From: Synechococcaceae bacterium WB8_1B_136 | GTDB taxonomy: Bacteria > Cyanobacteriota > Cyanobacteriia > PCC-6307 > Cyanobiaceae | Reading direction: 5' to 3' | DNA length: 37,275 nucleotides | Assembly (NCBI GenBank): GCA_010029175.1 | Contig: RGNC01000002.1 | Location: 1-37,275, forward strand | Part shown: one piece after another, positions 18,947 through 27,995 of the stretch | Position numbering within the stretch: position 1 is the first letter of the stretch | Layout of the letters: each line of letters begins with the position of its first letter | Notes under the pieces: generated by a model | The model's input: only the letters and a program-made list of their open reading frames with translations | Database searches by the model: none | What the model was told of the DNA's origin: nothing | Made by a program: the position numbers and the translations under genes

Positions 18947-19660
18947 ATGACTGAAACGGAAGCCGCACAACCAACTGAAACGAGTGCCGCCGCGCTGATG
19001 GGGGGGCTCCCGGTGGTGGAACGGTTCCACTCTCTGCAGGGAGAGGGAGTCCATGCGGGGCGGAGCGCATTCTTCATCCGGCTCGGCGGTTGCGGAGTGG
19101 GCTGCCAGTGGTGCGACACCAAGCACTCCTGGCCGGAGGCAGCGCACCCCAGGTGCAGCCTGAGCAGTCTGGGCCTGGAGGCGGCCAAGGCGGTGGCAGC
19201 AGGTGCGGCGTTCGTGGTGGTCACCGGGGGCGAGCCACTGCACCATGAGCTGACTGAACTCTGCCGGACGTTGAGACAGCAGATCTGCCGCATCAACGGG
19301 GAGGAGGCGCCGCTCCACCTGGAGACCAGTGGCGTGGATGCGCTCACAGGACGGTTTGACTGGATCACCCTCTCGCCAAAACCACACAAGCCACCAACAG
19401 ATGAGTTACTGGCGGCTTGCGATGAGCTCAAGGTGATCGTGCATGGCCCCCAGGATCTGGACTTCGCGGAACAGATGGCCAGAGCAGCTGCTGACCTGCG
19501 GGGATTAGGCAGAGGCTTCACAAGCCGTGGTGGCCCGACCCTCCTGCTTCAACCTGGCCACAAATGCGAACTGGGGCAACAACTGGCCATCGATCATGTG
19601 AAAGCGAATAGCCGCTGGAGGCTATCCCTGCAGACCCACAAGGTACTGGGTGTTCGCTGA
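18947..19660 (+). CDS. queE: 7-carboxy-7-deazaguanine synthase (radical SAM)
   Basis: QueE converts 6-carboxytetrahydropterin to 7-carboxy-7-deazaguanine, the second ring-forming step of queuosine synthesis. The 237-residue protein has the substrate lead FHSLQGEGVHAGRSAFFIRL, then the iron-sulfur motif GGCGVGCQWCDTKHSW (CxxxCxxC). The SAM-binding VVVTGGEPLHH and LETSGV, then ITLSPKP, and near the end QTHKVLGVR, are all family hallmarks. ATG 18947 is used. queC, which acts on its product, lies 712 bases further on, separated by an ecotin gene on the other strand. Confidence 0.95.
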   Translation: MTETEAAQPTETSAAALMGGLPVVERFHSLQGEGVHAGRSAFFIRLGGCGVGCQWCDTKHSWPEAAHPRCSLSSLGLEAAKAVAAGAAFVVVTGGEPLHHELTELCRTLRQQICRINGEEAPLHLETSGVDALTGRFDWITLSPKPHKPPTDELLAACDELKVIVHGPQDLDFAEQMARAAADLRGLGRGFTSRGGPTLLLQPGHKCELGQQLAIDHVKANSRWRLSLQTHKVLGVR

Positions 19661-19785
19661 TGGCAACGCAAACGCCCTGCAGATGTTGAGCACGAGAAGT
19701 TCGCGAGCATCACTCATACAAGCACCAACAATTAGGGCTGCCCAATGATTTCACCCCCTTTGCCAGCAACCGTGGGTCGCGTCGG

Positions 19786-20313
19786 TTAGGGCATCAACTG
19801 TGCCGACTGACTCTCGTTCTCTGCCTTCCAAAGCCGCCATCGCACTTCCAGGGGAGCGGGGGCATCCACCACGATCGGGACGCTGACGTTGTAAGGCACC
19901 ACGTAGGGCTTGCCGGCCATGGTGACGAACTTCGACTGGCGTTGATCGCCGGGGCAGGCCATGCGCGTGGAGATCAGCGGGCCCACATGGGTGACGCGGT
20001 AGAGCTCACGCTGGCCTTCCGGCAACCGCTCAGGGCTGATGCGGGCACTGAAGCTATGCAGGTTGCAGTCCACCAGAGCGGTCTGACCCACCAGCAGCTG
20101 CACACGCCAATCGCGCGGGTTGGCGGAGATGTTGGGATCACTGCTGGGACGGAGGACCCCAGGAAGCTGAATCACCCAGCGGCGGTCGCCCGCAACCGGT
20201 TTGGGGTAACCCGTGAGATCCAGGCGGGGAATGGCGCCAGCCCCCAGGGCAGACACCAACACCAGCGTTCCTGCCGCCAACCCTGCACGCAACGCCACAG
20301 CCCCACCAGCCAT
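19786..20313 (-). CDS. Ecotin-type serine protease inhibitor
   Basis: A 175-residue protein with an N-terminal hydrophobic signal-like segment ([17 protein letters not shown]), hence probably periplasmic. The body matches ecotin in order: [19 protein letters not shown], then [20 protein letters not shown] with the first disulfide Cys. The reactive-site loop [20 protein letters not shown] carries the second Cys, followed by [20 protein letters not shown] and RLWKAENE. In E. coli ecotin the P1 residue is Met in STMMAC; here STRMAC places Arg at P1, which would favour trypsin-like targets. It is divergent from queC with a 58-bp spacer. Ecotins are thought to guard against host or predator proteases. 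Confidence 0.88.
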   Translation of the reverse strand: MAGGAVALRAGLAAGTLVLVSALGAGAIPRLDLTGYPKPVAGDRRWVIQLPGVLRPSSDPNISANPRDWRVQLLVGQTALVDCNLHSFSARISPERLPEGQRELYRVTHVGPLISTRMACPGDQRQSKFVTMAGKPYVVPYNVSVPIVVDAPAPLEVRWRLWKAENESQSAQLMP

Positions 20314-20371
20314 CTGGTGGCATCTTGGCGGTGAACCCCAGGGGCGTCAGCCATCTGTCAGCCTCCAAGCC

Positions 20372-21091
20372 ATGAGCAGCGCAACGCTTTCCGCTGGCAC
20401 AGCCGAGCAACCGCCCGGGCAGCAACGGCTCTCCATCGCCCTGCTCTCCGGCGGGCTGGATTCCGCCACCGCCGCCGCCCTCGCCATCGAGGCGGGTGAC
20501 CGGGTGATCGGCCTCTCCTTCGACTACGGCCAGCGCCACCGCCGCGAGCTCCAGGCGGCCGCAGCACTGGCCGAGGACCTCAACCTGGCTGAGCACCACA
20601 CCATCGCCGTGAACCTGGCGGCCTGGGGTGGATCAGCCCTCACCGATGCCGCCATCGCCGTGCCCACCGCTGGCGTGGAGGCCGGAGTGATCCCCAGCAC
20701 CTACGTGCCGGGCCGCAACACCGTGTTCATCGCCCTGGGCCTGAGCCTGGCGGAAGCCCGCGGCGCCAGCCGACTGGTGCTGGGGGTGAATGCCATCGAC
20801 TACTCCGGCTACCCGGACTGCCGCCCCGACTACCTGGCCGCTTATCAGACCCTGGCGGATCTGGCCACCAAGGCCGGCCGCGAGGGCCACGGCGCCAAGC
20901 TCTGGGCGCCCCTGGTGACCTGGAGCAAGACCCGTATCGTGCAGGAGGCCCTGCGGCTGGGTGTGCCGATCGCCAACACCTGGAGCTGCTACAGCGGCGG
21001 CGAACGGCCCTGCGGCCGCTGCGACAGCTGCCGCATCCGCGATGCCGCCCTGATCGAGGCGGGGCGCCCCGACCTGGCCAGCCGCCCGTGA
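20372..21091 (+). CDS. queC: 7-cyano-7-deazaguanine synthase
   Basis: QueC uses ATP and ammonia to turn 7-carboxy-7-deazaguanine into preQ0 on the route to queuosine in tRNA. The 239-residue sequence has the PP-loop [16 protein letters not shown] near residue 22, [19 protein letters not shown], and the zinc-binding tail [22 protein letters not shown] 20372 gives the usual short N-terminal extension before the PP-loop. Its stop overlaps the GTG start of pabB (GTGA), so the two are coupled. Confidence 0.96.
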   Translation: MSSATLSAGTAEQPPGQQRLSIALLSGGLDSATAAALAIEAGDRVIGLSFDYGQRHRRELQAAAALAEDLNLAEHHTIAVNLAAWGGSALTDAAIAVPTAGVEAGVIPSTYVPGRNTVFIALGLSLAEARGASRLVLGVNAIDYSGYPDCRPDYLAAYQTLADLATKAGREGHGAKLWAPLVTWSKTRIVQEALRLGVPIANTWSCYSGGERPCGRCDSCRIRDAALIEAGRPDLASRP

Positions 21092-22398
21092 TCGTTCCCC
21101 GGCGCCTGGAGCTGCCCTGGCGGGACCCAGCCCTGCTGGCCCAGCGGCTGGCCGCCCACTACGGCGCGGAGGGGCTGATCTGGCTGGATGGCGACGGCAC
21201 GGGCCTCGGCCGCCACGCCACCCTCGCCGCCGCCCCCTTGGCCCAGCGGTGTTGCCGCGGCCTGCCGGGATCGGCGGGTGCCCTGGATCCCTTCCAGGCC
21301 CTGCGGCAGCTGGAACCCGGCCACTGGTGTGGCTGGCTCAGCTACGAGGCAGCGGCCTGGGTGGAGCCAGCCGCCCACTGGAAGGCCCACACGATGGCCT
21401 GCCTCTGGCTGGCCCGCCACGATCCGCTGCTGCGCTTCGATCTGATCGAGCGGCGCCTGTGGCTGGAGGGCACGGACCCCGACCGCAACGACGAGCTGGC
21501 CCAACTGGTGGAGGCTGAGGGCCCGGGGCCTGAACCCGGCCAGGGCGATGCCCTGCCGCTGGAGCACTGGCGGTGGCACAGCACCAGCGAGCAGTTTGCC
21601 GCTGGGGTGCAGCGCATCCGCGCCTGGATCGCCGGTGGTGATCTGTTCCAGGCCAACCTCACCGCCTGCTGCGAGCAGGAGCTCCCCGCGGCGGCGTCTG
21701 CCCTGGAGCTCTATCTGCGCCTGCGGCAGGCCAGCCCAGCCCCATTCGCCGGCCTGTTGATCGGCGCGGGCGGCGCCAGGGGCGAAGCCGTGCTCTCCGC
21801 CTCCCCGGAGCGCTTCCTGCAGGTGAGCGCCACTGGCCAGGTGGAGACACGGCCGATCAAGGGCACCCGCCCGCGCCACAGCGATCCCGAGCGGGACGCC
21901 GCGGCGGCCGCTGAACTGGTGTGCAGCCCCAAGGACCGGGCCGAGAACGTGATGATCGTGGATTTGCTGCGCAACGACCTGGGTCGCGTGTGCGTGCCGG
22001 GCTCGGTGCAGGTGCCGCAGCTGGTGGGGCTGGAGAGCTATGCCCAGGTGCATCACCTCACCTCCGTGGTGTGCGGGCAGTTGCGGCCGGCGCTGAGCTG
22101 GGTCGACCTGCTGCAGGCCTGCTGGCCCGGCGGCTCCATCACGGGAGCCCCGAAGCTGCGGGCCTGCCAACGGCTCAGCGCACTGGAGCCGGTGGCCCGC
22201 GGGCCCTACTGCGGCTCGCTGCTGCGGATCAACTGGGATGGCAGCTTCGACAGCAACATCCTGATCCGCTCGCTGCTGCTGCAGGGCCGGCGGCTGCGGG
22301 CCCACGCCGGCTGCGGCATCGTGGCCGACTCCGATCCCCACGCTGAAGCCGAGGAAATGGGCTGGAAACTGCACCCGCTGCTGCGGGCCCTGAGCTGA
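21088..22398 (+). CDS. pabB: Aminodeoxychorismate synthase component I
   Basis: The 436-residue enzyme of the chorismate-binding family makes 4-amino-4-deoxychorismate for p-aminobenzoate and folate. The C-terminal catalytic domain shows [59 protein letters not shown] and the closing [17 protein letters not shown]. The PIKGT lysine is the covalent-catalysis residue typical of PabB; anthranilate synthase TrpE has Ala there, so PabB is preferred. The start is GTG 21088, overlapping queC. The next gene, pabC, begins at its last base, and the pair performs two successive steps. The glutamine amidotransferase partner PabA is not in the window. Confidence 0.93.
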   Translation: MIVPRRLELPWRDPALLAQRLAAHYGAEGLIWLDGDGTGLGRHATLAAAPLAQRCCRGLPGSAGALDPFQALRQLEPGHWCGWLSYEAAAWVEPAAHWKAHTMACLWLARHDPLLRFDLIERRLWLEGTDPDRNDELAQLVEAEGPGPEPGQGDALPLEHWRWHSTSEQFAAGVQRIRAWIAGGDLFQANLTACCEQELPAAASALELYLRLRQASPAPFAGLLIGAGGARGEAVLSASPERFLQVSATGQVETRPIKGTRPRHSDPERDAAAAAELVCSPKDRAENVMIVDLLRNDLGRVCVPGSVQVPQLVGLESYAQVHHLTSVVCGQLRPALSWVDLLQACWPGGSITGAPKLRACQRLSALEPVARGPYCGSLLRINWDGSFDSNILIRSLLLQGRRLRAHAGCGIVADSDPHAEAEEMGWKLHPLLRALS

Positions 22399-23240
22399 TG
22401 GCCATCGCCTGGATCGATGGCCGCTGGGGCGATCCCGCCCACCTGGGGCTGCCCCTGCTGGATCGCGGCCTCCAGCTGGCCGACGGGTTGTTTGAAACGC
22501 TGCTGATCAGCGGCGGCCAGCCGCGGTTGCTGGCACAGCACCTGGCGCGCTGGCGGCACTCCGCCCGGCTGCTGGGCATGGATCCACCGCCGAGCGACGC
22601 CCAGCTGCAGCCCCTGATCGCCGAGGCCATCGCCCGCTGCCCGCTGGCCCCAGGCGGCAGCGGGGCCCTGCGCCTCAACTGGAGCCGCGGCCAGCCTGAG
22701 GCCCAGGGCGAGGGCCCCTCCGCCAGGGGCATTGCCTTACCGGCGCCGGACGAGCCCCCCCTGCGTCACCGTTTCTGGCTGCAGCTGAGCGCCTGCACCC
22801 CCACGTTCACGCCGCTTACGGCGATGGTGAGTCGCCAGGAGCGCCGCAACGCCAACAGCCTGCTGAGCCGGTGCAAGACCTTCGCCTACGGCCAGGCGAT
22901 CCAGGCCCGCCGCGAAGCCCGCGAGGCAGGGGTCGACGAGGCACTGCTGCTCAGCACCTCCGGCGAACTCTGCTGCGGCACCACCGCCAACCTGCTGGTG
23001 CTGCGCCAGGGCCGCTGGCTGACACCGCCCCTGACCAGCGGCTGCCTGCCGGGGGTGATGCGCCAGCGAGCCCTGGAGCTGGGGTTGGCTCGGGAGACCA
23101 GCTTGACGGCCGAACCGCAACCGGGCGACCGCTGGCTGCTGATCAACAGCCTGAGCTGTCGCCCCATCGTGGCCCTGCAGGGCCAGAACCTGGCCTCGCT
23201 CGACAACCCCGAGGCGTTCTGGACTCAGTTGCAGCCCTGA
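22398..23240 (+). CDS. pabC: Aminodeoxychorismate lyase-like PLP enzyme (class IV aminotransferase fold)
   Basis: This 280-residue protein has the fold-type IV PLP family pattern: LLDRGLQLADGLFETLLI, RLLAQHLARW, the catalytic lysine in LLSRCKTFAYGQAIQARREA, GVDEALLLSTSGELCCGTTANLLV and LTSGCLPGVMRQ. Placement one base after pabB supports 4-amino-4-deoxychorismate lyase, giving p-aminobenzoate and pyruvate. D-amino acid or branched-chain aminotransferase is the alternative. The usual Glu of the 'G-x-x-x-E' cofactor motif is replaced within ELCCG, a deviation worth noting. The 3' end overlaps the convergent secreted-protein gene by 16 bases. Confidence 0.87.
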   Translation: MAIAWIDGRWGDPAHLGLPLLDRGLQLADGLFETLLISGGQPRLLAQHLARWRHSARLLGMDPPPSDAQLQPLIAEAIARCPLAPGGSGALRLNWSRGQPEAQGEGPSARGIALPAPDEPPLRHRFWLQLSACTPTFTPLTAMVSRQERRNANSLLSRCKTFAYGQAIQARREAREAGVDEALLLSTSGELCCGTTANLLVLRQGRWLTPPLTSGCLPGVMRQRALELGLARETSLTAEPQPGDRWLLINSLSCRPIVALQGQNLASLDNPEAFWTQLQP

Positions 23241-23692
23241 GTGGAGATCCGGTAGGTGAAGCCCGTGGCCGCCTGATCAGCGCTGGCGCCGATCTTGAAG
23301 TTGAGCTGGCTCACGGTTTTGCCGGGCACCGCCGGGATGCTCCACTGGCGGCCGGTGCCCACCTGGGGGGCATACGACTCATTGATCACCTGCAGGTTGG
23401 AACCATCGGTGAACTTCAGGTAGCCCTGAATCGGATAGGTGGCACTCACCGAGGAATCAGCGGTGAAGAAGAACTTGTAGCTGCCATAGGGCTGGGTCAC
23501 GAAGAAATCGGTGTTCCAGTTCGGGCGACCGAAGGGGTTGCCAGGGCCGATGGTCTTGGTGACGACCGGAGTGACGCCATTGCCTCCCACGGGGGACAGG
23601 AACTGACAGCGCTGGGCCCAGGCGGGAGCGGACGATGCCAGGAGGGCGCAGCTGCCGGCGCAGAAGCTGAGCAGACGGGTGGAGAAGGCCAT
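23225..23692 (-). CDS. Secreted hypothetical protein (155 aa)
   Basis: The protein starts with a clear signal peptide (RLLSFCAGSCALLASSAPAWAQ, cleavage probably after AWA). The mature part is beta-rich with one Cys near each end (QRCQF and STQGCN), which could form a disulfide. Aromatic and glycine-rich stretches include NPFGRPNWNTDFFV and PYGSYKFFFTADSSVS, and YPIQGYLKFTDGSNLQVINE follows. No known family is recognised, although the pattern is like small periplasmic proteins of picocyanobacteria. It is convergent with pabC, overlapping by 16 bases. Confidence 0.75.
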   Translation of the reverse strand: MAFSTRLLSFCAGSCALLASSAPAWAQRCQFLSPVGGNGVTPVVTKTIGPGNPFGRPNWNTDFFVTQPYGSYKFFFTADSSVSATYPIQGYLKFTDGSNLQVINESYAPQVGTGRQWSIPAVPGKTVSQLNFKIGASADQAATGFTYRISTQGCN

Positions 23693-23773
23693 GGCCTGAG
23701 GCAGAAGACAAGCCCCCCCTACTTAGCAGCAAATCGATGCAGCATGGGGCTCTTCTGAGCCCCACTCGGCTCC

Positions 23774-25351
23774 ATGGTCAGCGAGAGCTCCGGCCTGAAA
23801 CGCAGTCTCGGCCTGCGCAGCCTCACCCTGGCGGTGGTGACCAGCACCATCGGCTCCGGCTGGCTGTTCGCACCGTTCTATGCCGCCAGGGCCGCCGGCC
23901 CCATCAGCCTGGTGGCGTGGCTGCTGGGCGGCCTGCTCAGCTTCGCCCTGGCCCTGGTGTTCGCCGAACTGGGTGCCCTGGTGCCCAGTTCAGGGGCCCT
24001 GGCCCAGATTCCCCTGCTCAGCCATGGCCGCAGCGCCGGTTTCATCGGCGGCTGGTGTGCCTGGATCGCCTACCTCACGTTGCCAACCGTGGAGGTGCTG
24101 GCGATGTTGCAATACCTGGCCAGCAGCCTTCCCTGGCTCACGAGCGATGGCGGGCAGGGACAGGTGCTCAGTGGAGCAGGACTGGCACTGGCCATTGCGC
24201 TGCTGGCGTTGATGGCCTGGATCAACCTGGCGGGGATCAGCTGGCTGGCCCGCTGGATCGATGGACTCACCAGCTGGAAACTGGTGGTGCCGTTGCTCGT
24301 CTCGGTGTGGCTGATGCTCACGGCGGGGCACTGGGGCAACCTGCAGGGCAGCACCGGGCCAGCACTCGCCGAGCTGACCAGCGCCATCAGCAGCGGCGGC
24401 ATCCTCTTCAGCCTGCTGGGATTCCGCACGGCCATGGATCTGGCCGGTGAGGCCCGCGATCCCCAACGCACCGTGCCCAGGGCGATGGCCCTGGGGCTGG
24501 GACTGTCGCTGGGGATCTATGTCGTGCTCCAACTGGCCTTCCTGGTGGCGGTGCCGCCGGAGCTGCTCACGCAGGGATGGAGCGGGCTGACCCTCACCGC
24601 CCACGGCGGTCCCCTGGTGGCCCTCGCCATGGGGCTCGGGCTCACCTGGGTGGTGGGACTGCTGCTCAGTGATGCAGTGGTCTCGCCTGGTGCCACTGCC
24701 CTCACCTACATGGGGGTGTCGGCACGCGTGGCCTGGATGATGGGCCGCTGCGGGTTGCTGTCCGCCAGCTTGGGCCGGCTCAACCGTCAGGCCGTGCCCG
24801 CCGTGGCCCTGCTGTGGAGCCTGGCGATCGGCGTGGTGCTGCTGCTGGGCGGCCCGAGCTGGCAGCGGGTGGTGAGCTTCCTCACCGCCACCCTGGTGAT
24901 CGCCCTTGCTGTGGGCCCGGTGAGTCTGTTAGCCCTGCGCAGGCAGCTGCCAGCCGTGCCCCGCCCCTTTCAGCTGCCCGCTGCGGAGCTGTGGTGTCCA
25001 CTCACCTTCGTGGCCGCCAGCTGGGCCGTGCTGTGGTGCGGCCGAGCTGCCCTGGAGGGAGCCGTGGCCCTGGTGCTGCTGCCAGCCCTGCTGTTCTGCG
25101 GCCTGCAACAGCAGCGGGGCCACGCCATCGATGCACGCCATGGCGCCTGGTGGGTGCTGTACCTGGGCGGATTGCTCAGCATCGCCGAGCTCACGGGGCC
25201 TGGACGATGCCTGCCCCTGGGGAGCGGGCCCCAGTTGCTGCTGGTGGAGGGTTTTGCCCTGCTGGTGTTTCCCCTGGCGGTGCGATCGCGGCTGCCGCAG
25301 ATCTCAACGCAGGCTGGGGTGACCCTGGAGGACACCCCACTCACCCGCTGA
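23774..25351 (+). CDS. APC-superfamily amino acid permease
   Basis: A 525-residue membrane protein with about twelve hydrophobic segments. The first helix carries TSTIGSGWLFAPFYAARAAG, the substrate-binding Gly-Ser-Gly turn of the amino acid-polyamine-organocation superfamily. It is followed by SLVAWLLGGLLSFALALVFAELG and, later, FRTAMDLAGEARDPQRTVPRAM, also characteristic. It would import amino acids or related organic cations by secondary transport across the plasma membrane; the substrate is not known. It ends three bases from the convergent urtE stop. Confidence 0.88.
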   Translation: MVSESSGLKRSLGLRSLTLAVVTSTIGSGWLFAPFYAARAAGPISLVAWLLGGLLSFALALVFAELGALVPSSGALAQIPLLSHGRSAGFIGGWCAWIAYLTLPTVEVLAMLQYLASSLPWLTSDGGQGQVLSGAGLALAIALLALMAWINLAGISWLARWIDGLTSWKLVVPLLVSVWLMLTAGHWGNLQGSTGPALAELTSAISSGGILFSLLGFRTAMDLAGEARDPQRTVPRAMALGLGLSLGIYVVLQLAFLVAVPPELLTQGWSGLTLTAHGGPLVALAMGLGLTWVVGLLLSDAVVSPGATALTYMGVSARVAWMMGRCGLLSASLGRLNRQAVPAVALLWSLAIGVVLLLGGPSWQRVVSFLTATLVIALAVGPVSLLALRRQLPAVPRPFQLPAAELWCPLTFVAASWAVLWCGRAALEGAVALVLLPALLFCGLQQQRGHAIDARHGAWWVLYLGGLLSIAELTGPGRCLPLGSGPQLLLVEGFALLVFPLAVRSRLPQISTQAGVTLEDTPLTR

Positions 25352-25354
25352 CCG

Positions 25355-26068
25355 TCAGATGCTCAGGAAGCGGTCGACCACCTCTTTGCTGAGCTCGCCA
25401 GTGGGGCCGCTGGCCACCACACCGCCCTTCTGCATCGCGTAATACCAGTCGGCCTGGCGCACGAAGTGCAGATGCTGCTCCACCAGCAGCACGCTGATGC
25501 CGGTGGTGTCGATGATGCGGCGCACGGCCCTCTCGATGTCGAGCACCACGGAGGGCTGAATTCCCTCGGTGGGTTCATCGAGCAACAGCAGCTTGGGCTG
25601 GCCCAACAGGGCGCGAGCGATGGCCAGCTGTTGCTGCTGACCGCCCGAGAGGTCACCGCCGCGGCGGTTGAGGAACTGTTCCAGGATCGGAAACAGCTCA
25701 AACACCAGCGGATCGATGTGTCGATGCCGGGCCAGACCACCCGGCAGAGCCTCCAGCCCCAGCAGCAGGTTCTCACGCACCGTGAGCTGGGGAATGATCT
25801 CCCGCCCCTGGGGCACATAGCCGATGCCTGCTCGGGCCCTCCCATGGGGCGCCATGGCCGAGAGCTCCCGTCGCTCCAGTTCCACCGAGCCGCTGCGCTG
25901 GCGCAACAGGCCGATCACCGTTTTGAGCAGGGTGGTCTTACCCACGCCGTTGCGGCCGATCAGGCACACCATCTGCCCCGGCTTCACGCTGAGGTCGACG
26001 TTGCGCAGGATATGGCTCTCGCCGTAGTAGACGTTCAGCCCGCACACGTCGAGCAGAGTGCTGGTCAT
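25355..26068 (-). CDS. urtE: Urea ABC transporter ATP-binding subunit UrtE
   Basis: The 237-residue ATPase is of the branched-chain amino acid/urea (LivF-like) type. Motifs: Walker A GRNGVGKTTLL, Q-loop region GYVPQGREIIPQLTVREN, signature LSGGQQQQLAIARALL, Walker B LLLLDEPTEGIQPS and H-loop VEQH. NVYYGESHILRNV near the N-terminus is the typical UrtE lead. It is the last gene of urtABCDE and pairs with UrtD to drive urea uptake at the plasma membrane. Its ATG overlaps the urtD stop by four bases. Confidence 0.95.
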   Translation of the reverse strand: MTSTLLDVCGLNVYYGESHILRNVDLSVKPGQMVCLIGRNGVGKTTLLKTVIGLLRQRSGSVELERRELSAMAPHGRARAGIGYVPQGREIIPQLTVRENLLLGLEALPGGLARHRHIDPLVFELFPILEQFLNRRGGDLSGGQQQQLAIARALLGQPKLLLLDEPTEGIQPSVVLDIERAVRRIIDTTGISVLLVEQHLHFVRQADWYYAMQKGGVVASGPTGELSKEVVDRFLSI

Positions 26069-26838
26069 GCCGCCTCCTGAGTGTCACTGCCGAGGTACAC
26101 CTCGATCACCCGCGGATCGCTCTGCACCTGTTCCATCGATCCCTCGCACAGCACGTGCCCCTCGTGCAGCACCGTGACCGGAGCCTGCAGATCGCGGATG
26201 AACTCCATGTCGTGCTCGATCACCAGCACGGTGTGATCCCCCGCCAGCTGCCGCAACAGCTCTCCGGTGCGAGCGGTTTCCTCATCGGTGAGGCCCGCCA
26301 CCGGTTCATCCACCAGCAGCAGATCGGGGTCCTGGGCCACCAGCATGGCGATCTCCAACCACTGCTTCTGGCCGTGGGAAAGCCCCCCGGCCGGCTGATG
26401 GGCATGGGCTTCCAGGCCCACCACCGCCAGCAGCTGCTGCACCCGATCGCGCTGCTCCACGCTCAAGGCACCGAACAGCAGCGCCGCCGGCCCATGGGGG
26501 GCCCGCAGCGCCAGTTCCAGGTTGCGCCGCGGTGTGAGGTTCTGATACACGCGAGGCGCCTGGAACTTGCGGCCGATGCCCAGGCGCGAGATGCGGTGCT
26601 CGCTCTGGCCCACGATCGAGCGCCCCCGGAACAGCACATCGCCGCGGCTGGGTTTCACCTTGCCGGTGATCACATCGAGGAAGGTGGTCTTGCCGGCGCC
26701 ATTGGGGCCAATCACGGCCCGCAACTCGCCCGGGGCGAGCTGCAGGTTGAGGTCGTTGAGGGCGAGAAAGCCGTCGAAGCTGACGCTCACCCCCCGCAGT
26801 TCAAGCAGAGTCATCGCCGATGGGGTTGTGGTGGTCAT
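26065..26838 (-). CDS. urtD: Urea ABC transporter ATP-binding subunit UrtD
   Basis: The 257-residue ATPase is LivG-like. It has Walker A GPNGAGKTTFLDVITGK, GIGRKFQAPRVYQNLT, signature LSHGQKQWLEIAM, Walker B LLLVDEPVAGLTDEE and VIEHDMEFI. The LSHGQKQWLEI form is characteristic of UrtD. The long upstream open frame is not used: ATG 26838 has a good ribosome-binding site (ggaggt, seven bases ahead) and overlaps the urtC stop (ATGA). Confidence 0.95.
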   Translation of the reverse strand: MTTTTPSAMTLLELRGVSVSFDGFLALNDLNLQLAPGELRAVIGPNGAGKTTFLDVITGKVKPSRGDVLFRGRSIVGQSEHRISRLGIGRKFQAPRVYQNLTPRRNLELALRAPHGPAALLFGALSVEQRDRVQQLLAVVGLEAHAHQPAGGLSHGQKQWLEIAMLVAQDPDLLLVDEPVAGLTDEETARTGELLRQLAGDHTVLVIEHDMEFIRDLQAPVTVLHEGHVLCEGSMEQVQSDPRVIEVYLGSDTQEAA

Positions 26839-27992
26839 GCGGCACCTCCGTGGGAACCGTCGTCGAAACGGCGCTGCTCGGCCTGCACCTCGGGGTCGAG
26901 ATCCAGGGATGGATAGGTGGCGGCCTTCGGCGGCCAACCCACCATGGCGATCAGGCGGGCGGGGCCGCCCTGACGCCACCAGCCCATCAGGCCATCCGGC
27001 AGCGCCGTGACCACCAGCAGGAACAAGCCCCCCTGGATGAACAGCCAGGTTTCCGGCAGCTGCTCACTCACCAGCGACTTGGCGTAGTTGATCAGCACCG
27101 CTCCAAGCACGGCACCGATCAGGGTGCCGCGGCCGCCCACCGCCACCCAGATCACCATCTCGATCGAGAAGGGCACCGCCATGTACTGGGGGCTCACGAT
27201 GCCCGACTGCACGGTGTAGAGCGCTCCGCTGATGCCCGCCAGGGCACCCGCCACCGCAAACACCACGGTTTTGTAGGCGGTGGGGTTGTAACCGGTGAAG
27301 CGCAGGCGGGGCTCATCGTCGCGGATGGCCACCAGGGCATCGCCAAAGCGGCCGGAGCTGAGCCAACGGCAGAGGAACCAGGCACCGATCACCAGCACCA
27401 GCGTGAGCCAGAACAGGTTGCGCTGCATGGCATCACTGCCCACCAGCTCACCAAAGATGCGCGCCGTATCGGTTTTGAGGCCGTTGGTGCCGTTGATCAG
27501 CTTCTGCTGGCCATTGAAGAAGTTGAAGAACACCAGCAGGGCGGCCTGGGTGAGGATCGAGAAGTACACCCCCTTGATGCGGTTGCGGAACACCAGATAG
27601 CCCAGCAGACCTGCCACCAGGGCAGGGATCACCCAGATGGCGAAGAAGGTGAACAACGGGGAGTTGAACGGCTGCCAGAAGGCCGGCAGGCTCTTCACCC
27701 CGTAGAGCGAGAAGAACTCCGGCAGTTCACCAGGCTGCAGTGAGGCAAGCTGCAGATACATGCCCAGGGCATACCCGCCAAGGGCAAAGAAGATGCCCTG
27801 CCCAAGGCTGAGCATGCCAGTGTAGCCCCAGATCAGATCAATGCCGAGGGCCACAATGCCCAGGGAGAGGAAGCGCCCGAGCAGATTGAGGCGAAAGGGG
27901 GGCAGCAGCACCGGCAGCACCAGGGCCGCCACCACGATCAGCAGCCAGGGCAGCCAGCGCCGCAGCTGGCGGCCCGAGAGAAGGTCCGGCAT
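26835..27992 (-). CDS. urtC: Urea ABC transporter permease UrtC
   Basis: A 385-residue polytopic permease of the LivM type with about ten hydrophobic segments. The core DLIWGYTGMLSLGQGIFFALGG, later KGVYFSILTQAALLVFFNFF and WVAVGGRGTLIGAVLGAVLI, is typical of UrtC, including the long insertion (LASLQPGELPEFFSLYGV) after the first loop. With UrtB it forms the urea channel in the plasma membrane. It starts three bases after the urtB stop and overlaps urtD. Confidence 0.95.
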   Translation of the reverse strand: MPDLLSGRQLRRWLPWLLIVVAALVLPVLLPPFRLNLLGRFLSLGIVALGIDLIWGYTGMLSLGQGIFFALGGYALGMYLQLASLQPGELPEFFSLYGVKSLPAFWQPFNSPLFTFFAIWVIPALVAGLLGYLVFRNRIKGVYFSILTQAALLVFFNFFNGQQKLINGTNGLKTDTARIFGELVGSDAMQRNLFWLTLVLVIGAWFLCRWLSSGRFGDALVAIRDDEPRLRFTGYNPTAYKTVVFAVAGALAGISGALYTVQSGIVSPQYMAVPFSIEMVIWVAVGGRGTLIGAVLGAVLINYAKSLVSEQLPETWLFIQGGLFLLVVTALPDGLMGWWRQGGPARLIAMVGWPPKAATYPSLDLDPEVQAEQRRFDDGSHGGAA

Positions 27993-27995
27993 CGA

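Noticed and set aside
21088-22398. Anthranilate synthase TrpE
   Set aside because: PIKGT instead of PIAGT and immediate linkage to a pabC-like gene point to PabB.
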